12,715 nucleotides of DNA. It comes from Hyphomicrobiales bacterium. Lineage in GTDB: Bacteria; Pseudomonadota; Alphaproteobacteria; Micropepsales; Micropepsaceae. The DNA lies in contig JAFIHO010000241.1 of NCBI GenBank assembly GCA_017849395.1, forward strand, positions 1 to 12,715, written 5' to 3'. The notes under the pieces were generated by a model, which did not search any database, was not told where the DNA came from, and worked only from the letters and a program-made list of their open reading frames with translations. How positions within the stretch are numbered: position 1 is the first letter of the stretch; each line of letters begins with the position of its first letter. The position numbers were made by a program, and so were the translations under genes. This document shows positions 8,563 through 12,715 of this stretch, one piece after another.

Positions 8563-8603
8563 CTGCGTTCCTTACGTCACTTCGACGAGACCCAATCCCT
8601 CCA
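8544..8603 (-). repeat. 17-bp perfect inverted repeat enclosing the orfA ribosome binding site and start
   Basis: TGGAGGGATTGGGTCTC at 8544-8560 is exactly inverted at 8587-8603, with 26 bases between. In RNA read from outside the IS (minus strand) the two arms fold into a hairpin that places the orfA ribosome binding site in the loop and the start of the orfA coding sequence in the stem. One arm is the proposed IS end, the other encodes RPNPS of OrfA. Confidence 0.75.
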
Positions 8604-10443
8604 TTATCCGCAACCCCTTTTCTGGGCCATAGGTGCTGACGCCGAACATTGGCTTTCAGTACCGCTCCCTGCGCAGGCGCTGGGGGACCGTTATCAGATT
8701 TCTCGCGATATAGACTTTCCCGCCACACGCAGCGTTCCCCGCCTCGGGGTCACCAATTGCTTCAAGCCGCCAAAGGATGGCTGGGGGAGCGCCAAGCTCC
8801 GAGCTCTCAATAGCCTTGTACCGACAGAGGTGCTTGCGCTCCCTTGGGTGTTGCCATCGCTGACCTGGTGGACGCCTTCAGGCCCATGGGCGAAGATGAC
8901 GCAATCGCCCAAGATGCTGATCTTCAGTAGGTTCAGGGCAACACCACAAAGCCTGGCAGCCCTCGTCAGCCTCGAGGTCGAGCGCAAATACGTTGGAAAG
9001 AGCAATCTTCCCTACACCGCCGCGTGGAAGAAGCGGCACCTTAACCCGAAGCCTAACCAAGGCCCCACGCTCGCCCTCTTTCACCCGAGTCCTTTCCTAA
9101 TCCGAGCTGTCGATCCCCTCGATGTGAAGGGGAAGGCGACCGTGAAGCAGATCAGAGCCAGGACCCGGCAGCAGATTATTAGGGCGCTGCCCACGTCAAT
9201 CGCGCCCGAGGCACCGAATGCGCGCAGCAACCGGCGGCGCAAACCGGCCTGGGCGATCCTCGCGGCCATAGAACGCGCGCAGAAGGCGCCGCTGGCTCGC
9301 GAGTTCGCGGCGGTCCAGAAGAGCTGGGGTCGGGTCGCGCCGAAGGACGCAACGCTTCAAACCTTGCTCAAACAGCGCCAAGAGGCCGACCCGATTACCT
9401 GGTTGAGCCGATGGGAACTCGACGCCCTGGTCGATTTGGCTCTCGGCGCTCCCGGGGTGGTGACGGGCCGTGCACTCTATCGCCACCTTCCAGAGCTTTT
9501 CGATTTCCAGGAGCAGCATTTCGCGCGGCTTGTGAACTTCTGCTGGACGCGGCTGCGCACCTATCTGGACCGCCCTGTTTTCTGGTCTGTTTTGCCCGGC
9601 GAAGACGCGACGCAGAAATATCAGAATGCGTGCGTTGATGGCTGCTTGGAAGCCGTCCTGGATGAACATTTCTGGCTACGCAAATCCAAGGTCAACCCCG
9701 ATGGGCTGATCGAGGACTTGTCGGCCGCGCTCGCAGCAAACGTCGGCACCTTCGGGTTCAGGGGCGCGAAGAAAAAGGACAAGATCCGTATCCGCTGTCA
9801 CGCCGCGGTGCCGTTCGGCGGCACAGAGACGGAGACGCATCGACAGGACCATGATGTCGATGAACCGCCGCCAGCGCGCTCTGAGGAAATCCGCAGCGCG
9901 TTTAATACACCATTCTGGCCTCATGTCCTGGCGACGACCTCGGTCGGACAGGAAGGTCTCGACTTTCATAGCTGGTGCGACAGGCTCGGCCACTGGGATC
10001 TTTGTTCCAGCCCCGTTGACCTGGAGCAACGTGAAGGCCGCGTTCAGCGCTTCGGTGGGCTGACTGTGCGGCAACCACTCGCACGAAAGCTAGGCGAACA
10101 AGCCTTGGCGCAGGCACGAGGCCAAGCATCGTCACCATGGGACATCATCGCACGCCACGCTGACAAGGCGTTCGCGGATGACAAAACCGGCCTCAGCCCG
10201 TGGTGGACGATGGAAGGCGCAGAACTAAAGCGGCATTTGTTCGCGCTTCCCCAAAGTCGGGACATTGATCGGTTCGCGAAGTTGCGGACGCAAAGGCTTC
10301 TCTATCGCCTTGTTTTGGGACAACCGGACCAGGAGGACCTGGTCGAGCTGTTGACGCATCACGATGCGGAAACGACGCGGTCGCTGCAGGCGCTGACCCT
10401 CGATCTGTCCGCATTCTCAAGAGAGAAGCGCCTCGATGAATAG
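8604..10443 (+). pseudogene. C-terminal part of a large superfamily 2 helicase, 5' end lost at an IS
   Basis: The frame is open through the IS edge and ends at TAG 10441-10443, leaving about 612 residues of helicase. The ATG at 8464 lies inside the IS and is not a natural start. Motif IV-like LIFSRFR is at 8917-8937, motif V ATTSVGQEGLDFH at 9931-9969, and motif VI QREGRVQRFGG at 10027-10059. Walker A and DEAH, in the first RecA lobe, are missing. About 330 residues are inserted between motifs IV and V, with a helical stretch (LDALVDLALG, RLVNFCWTRLRTYLDRP). Helicases with this QEGLDFH/QREGRVQRFGG signature are, to my knowledge, found in defence-type gene clusters, but I cannot assign a named system. 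The product could only be made as an IS fusion and would lack ATPase function. Confidence 0.75.
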
Positions 10444-10483
10444 CGGGCGTGCCGGCCGGCGCTTCCGGCACGCCCGTCTTGTT
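10444..10483 (+). terminator. Rho-independent terminator of the helicase gene
   Basis: Directly after the helicase stop codon, CGGGCGTGCCGG (10444-10455) pairs perfectly with CCGGCACGCCCG (10465-10476) around a 9-base loop, followed by TCTTGTT. The 12-bp GC-rich stem plus the T-rich tail is a typical intrinsic terminator. Confidence 0.8.
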
Positions 10484-10735
10484 CATGCGGAGCAAGCAGC
10501 CCCTGACGCGGCCGAATCATATGACGACCGGCCTAGGGGGCTTCATGCGGGTTCGCCGCCATTCAGGGACAGTTGCTGGACGACTGCCAGGAAGAGATGC
10601 TGTCGCCGTGCTCCTCGGGCTTGTCCGATTTACACGCCACAGCACGACGCGCTGCTACGCCCGAATATTCGAGCTTCCATTCAGCATCATCTATCGCCTT
10701 CTATCCGCTTAGTTAGGCGACCGAAGGAATTTGGC
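10484..10735. other. Leader region before the AlpA-like gene, no gene seen
   Basis: The alpA reading frame is open through this stretch from an ATG at 10436, but the codons give an unconvincing, Arg/Cys/Pro-rich protein and no ribosome binding site. A promoter for the regulator must lie here, yet I see no clear -35/-10 pair. Confidence 0.4.
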
Positions 10736-11020
10736 ATGAGGCAGCAAGTCGAGCCCATCATGAAGCGCACCATCCGGCGGCATCAACTCCGGGAAATGGT
10801 CCCTCTCGCCGACACCACGATCTATGACATGGAACAGCGCGGCGAATTTCCCCAGCGCTTCTATCTCACGTCCCGCTGCGTGGTCTGGGATCTGTCCGAG
10901 GTCGAGGCCTGGTTGGAAGAACGGCGCCGAGCTTCACGCGCCAAGGCGGTGAAGCGTGCGCCGATCCCGGACGTCCAGCTTCGCAAGACCCGCCCAATCA
11001 AACATTCGGTTCGGGCGTGA
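10736..11020 (+). CDS. AlpA-family transcriptional regulator / excisionase-like protein
   Basis: This is a 94-residue protein whose start at ATG 10736 is set by AAGGA (10724-10728), seven bases upstream. Residues about 10-62 form a MerR-like winged helix-turn-helix of the AlpA type: TIRRHQLREMVPLADTTIYD, the turn EQRGEFPQRF, and WDLSEVEAWLEERR. The C-terminal tail is basic. AlpA proteins of P4-like elements and islands regulate the integrase gene or act as recombination directionality factors. Its last 23 bases overlap the 3' end of the convergent integrase gene, which supports a linked int-alpA module. Likely targets are the YATACCGTCA repeats upstream of the integrase, but that is a guess from position. 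Confidence 0.85.
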   Translation: MRQQVEPIMKRTIRRHQLREMVPLADTTIYDMEQRGEFPQRFYLTSRCVVWDLSEVEAWLEERRRASRAKAVKRAPIPDVQLRKTRPIKHSVRA

Positions 11021-12253
11021 GCAAGTCCATCGTCGGCGGATAAAGCGTCGGGGTATATTTCTGACCCGCAACCCAGGCGTCCACCAAGTTGGACCATTCC
11101 TGCATCATATGCCGGCGCTGATGCTCGTATTCCGCCTTGTTGTAGATACCCCGTGACGATCGCCCGTCCTCATGCGCCAGACACTTCTCGATCCAGTCGC
11201 TGTTGAAGCCCAACTCGTTCAGTAGGGTCGAGCCGGTGCGCCGGAGATCGTGAACCGTAAAGGACTCCAGCGGCAGTCCTTCCTTCTTGGCTCGCTCCAC
11301 CACCGCCGTCGTGATCCGATTGAACGTCGCACGCGACATGGGCGCGTCGGCGTCGTAGCGCGACGGCAGGACGTATTTGGAATTGCCGGCGCAGGTCTTT
11401 AGGGCGATGAAGATGTCGAGCATCTGCTGAGACAGATAGACGTTGTGCGCTTTCGAGCGCTTCATCCGCTCCTTGGGGATCGACCAGACGGCGTTCTCGA
11501 AATCGACCTCATCCCAAACCGCGTCCTGCAATTCGCTCTTTCGCACCATCGACAGCAGGATAAGCTTTATCCCGAGCCGGATCGTCGGCAGCGTCGCTAC
11601 ATGCTCAATCTGACCGAGCATGATGCGGATTTCCGCCGGGGACAGGGATCGGTCCTTTGGCACGAATGTCGCGATCGACGCCGGGCCAACTTCGTCTGCC
11701 GGGTTGGCGACCTTCTCGCCATTCAGGATGGCGAAGGCGAAGACCAGCTTCACGATGTCCCGGACATGAACCGCCGTTGCCGGCGCCCCGCGCTCCTTCA
11801 CCTTTGCGCAAAGTGCGCGCAAATCCTCCGGCAGAATTTCCGGCAGTAGCCGGTTGCGGAACGCCGGCAGGATGTCTCGCTCGAAGATCGAACGGCGCAT
11901 GGCGCGCGTGCTGTCCGCCATTTGGGCTTCCTGAAGCCAGCGCTCACCGAACTGGCCGAAGCTCTTCGCCTCCTGGAGGCGACGCTTCTCGCGCTGCTTT
12001 TCCTGCGCGGGCGAGCGTCCCTCCGAAATAGCGCGGCGGGCATCGACAACCTTCTCACGCGCCCGAGCAAGGGAAAGCCCAGCAGGGCCGTAGCGCCCCA
12101 GCGTCAAAGTCTCCCGGCGACCGTTCAGCCGATAGTCCAGGCGGAACACGATCGCGCCCGAAGGCTGGACACGACATACATACCGTCACGGTCCACGATC
12201 TTGTACAGTTTATCTTTCGGTTTCAGAGCTTTAATGGCGGCGTCGGTCAACAT
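10998..12253 (-). pseudogene. P4-type tyrosine integrase with a one-base deletion near the N terminus
   Basis: The natural start is ATG 12253 with GGAGGG upstream (12259-12264), giving MLTDAAIKALKPKDKLYK and DRDGMYVV, the usual opening of DUF4102-type integrases. At 12170 the frame breaks: GTCGTGTCCAG would have to be GTCGTGGTCCAG to continue as VVVQPSGAIVFRLDY. The rest is intact in the other frame, to TGA 10998. Numbering from GTG 12149, the catalytic residues are Arg203 (MVRKSEL), His300 and Arg303 (HDLRR), His326 and Tyr336 (GIYNKAEY). Such integrases recombine tRNA-gene att sites, here probably tRNA-Phe. Restart at GTG 12149 would lose about 35 residues of the arm-binding domain, so activity is doubtful unless the gap is a sequencing error. 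Confidence 0.85.
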
Positions 12254-12653
12254 CTACACCCTCCAGATTGGTCAAAATATGCCGGAGAGCGCCCAATTAT
12301 ACCGTCAGGCCAAAAACGGCCCTTCTGATTGGTATTTTCCCTGCTTTTACATAGCTTTATGCCAAAAAATATACCGTCAGAAGCTCTCTTAGCCCTGACG
12401 GTATATGCGATTTTCGACTGAGGCAAGATGCGCCATACCGTCAGCCATACCGTCATTCCGGAGACTAACCCAGCGATAGATGCCGAAAGATTTCGAGATA
12501 TTTATTTATATATTTCAGTCGTTTATATCGCATCGAGGCGTATTTTTGGATACGCCCGGATGGGCAAAAATCATTCCCACTCGATTATTAATAAGTCGGA
12601 TAAGCTATTGAAAATACGTGGATAAAAATATTTTTTGCAGCACTATACCGTCA
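12179..12653. repeat. Seven copies of a 10-base motif YATACCGTCA
   Basis: Copies in plus orientation are at 12179-12188, 12298-12307, 12370-12379, 12434-12443, 12446-12455 and 12644-12653; one is inverted at 12396-12405. Copies three and four form an 11-bp palindrome (12370-12380 and 12395-12405). Copies five and six are a tandem 12-base repeat, GCCATACCGTCA. The first copy lies in the integrase coding sequence and could be chance. Dispersed short repeats by an integrase gene are typical of arm-type binding sites or operators. Confidence 0.7.
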
Positions 12654-12715
12654 ATCGTCCCGCCAAAACGGCTGGCTCTTGATATTGCAGCATTTTTCCT
12701 GGGAAGGCCGAAATA
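12254..12715. other. AT-rich non-coding region upstream of the integrase
   Basis: No convincing gene is present; the 65-codon frame at 12428-12625 begins inside the repeats and has no family features. The stretch holds the YATACCGTCA motif array, the probable integrase promoter, and a 7-bp hairpin (GGCGTAT 12537-12543 with ATACGCC 12550-12556). It is markedly AT-rich from about 12480 to 12640. The attachment site and intact tRNA-Phe expected at this end are not reached. Confidence 0.6.
12296..12301 (-). promoter_or_regulatory. Probable -10 box of the integrase promoter
   Basis: A consensus TATAAT on the minus strand lies 43 bases before ATG 12253. It overlaps a copy of the repeated motif (TGACGGTATA on this strand), so a protein bound there could block the promoter. 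No good -35 hexamer is seen at the right distance, so activator dependence or an error in this call is possible. Confidence 0.4.

Larger units (their letters stand above)
7151..8603 (-). mobile_element. IS3-family insertion sequence, two overlapping ORFs, ends approximate
   Basis: The element holds an orfA/orfB pair with 4-base overlap and intact DDE residues. The proposed ends both start TGG: TGGCGGTAACGG at 7151 and, on the minus strand, TGGAGGGATTGG ending at 8603, with 8 of 12 positions alike. A further shared stretch (CTCGTC) lies inside each end. The match is modest, so the ends may be off by about 15 bases. No target-site duplication is evident: the bases outside are GGCG on the left and TTAT on the right. 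The flanks also belong to two different genes, which points to a deletion or recombination at the IS instead of a simple insertion. Both ORFs look intact, so the IS may still be active. Confidence 0.8.

Noticed and set aside
8464..10443. Intact 659-residue helicase starting in the IS
   Set aside because: The first 47 codons are antisense to orfA of the IS, and the first RecA lobe with Walker A and DEAH is absent.
10436..11020. 194-residue version of the AlpA-like protein
   Set aside because: The N-terminal extension overlaps the terminator of the helicase gene, has no ribosome binding site and shows no family features. ATG 10736 has AAGGA at good spacing.
12428..12625. 65-residue plus-strand gene
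   Set aside because: It starts within the repeat motifs, has no ribosome binding site and no recognisable features.
12179..12653. CRISPR array
   Set aside because: The motif is only 10 bases, spacing is irregular (12 to 198 bases), one copy is inverted, and there is no cas gene.

Overview
High G+C, the protein families present and the mixture of neighbours suggest an alphaproteobacterium, most plausibly a sphingomonad. This is an inference, because there is no rRNA or other marker gene in the window. The window splits at a tRNA-Phe remnant near 4411-4459: chromosomal metabolic genes lie to the left, and an integrated, decaying genomic island lies to the right.

Left part (1-4410). The 3' part of a cation-transporting P-type ATPase gene runs off the left edge. 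It is followed by a compact set of exported redox proteins: a Tat-signal FAD oxidoreductase of the D-amino-acid oxidase type, a small class I cytochrome c 12 bases downstream, and a convergent gene for an exported RidA-like imine deaminase. Together they read as a periplasmic amine or amino-acid oxidation module: the flavoprotein makes an imine, the cytochrome takes the electrons, and RidA hydrolyses the imine. The oxidoreductase appears circularly permuted, with its usual C-terminal HNYGH block placed before the GxGxxG motif.

Boundary. A 49-base 3' piece of tRNA-Phe(GAA), on the minus strand, starts in the anticodon arm and ends in CCA. It lacks the 5' half, as expected of the att site left at the distal end of an island inserted in tRNA-Phe. 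The intact tRNA should lie beyond the right edge.

Right part, the island (4460-12715). It holds the C-terminal 800-odd residues of a STAND/NACHT-like protein (minus strand, visibly lower G+C), an intact two-ORF IS3-family element, the C-terminal part of a large SF2 helicase (plus strand) with its own terminator, a small AlpA-family regulator, and a P4-type tyrosine integrase. The STAND and helicase genes were divergent, and both have lost their 5' parts exactly where the IS sits, which suggests an IS-linked deletion in a former defence locus. The integrase has a one-base deletion near its N terminus, so the island is probably immobilised.

Right end (12254-12715). An AT-rich non-coding region upstream of the integrase carries a 10-base motif, YATACCGTCA, seven times in all when a copy inside the integrase gene is counted. 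One copy overlaps a TATAAT box. The motif looks like integrase arm sites or an AlpA/Int operator.
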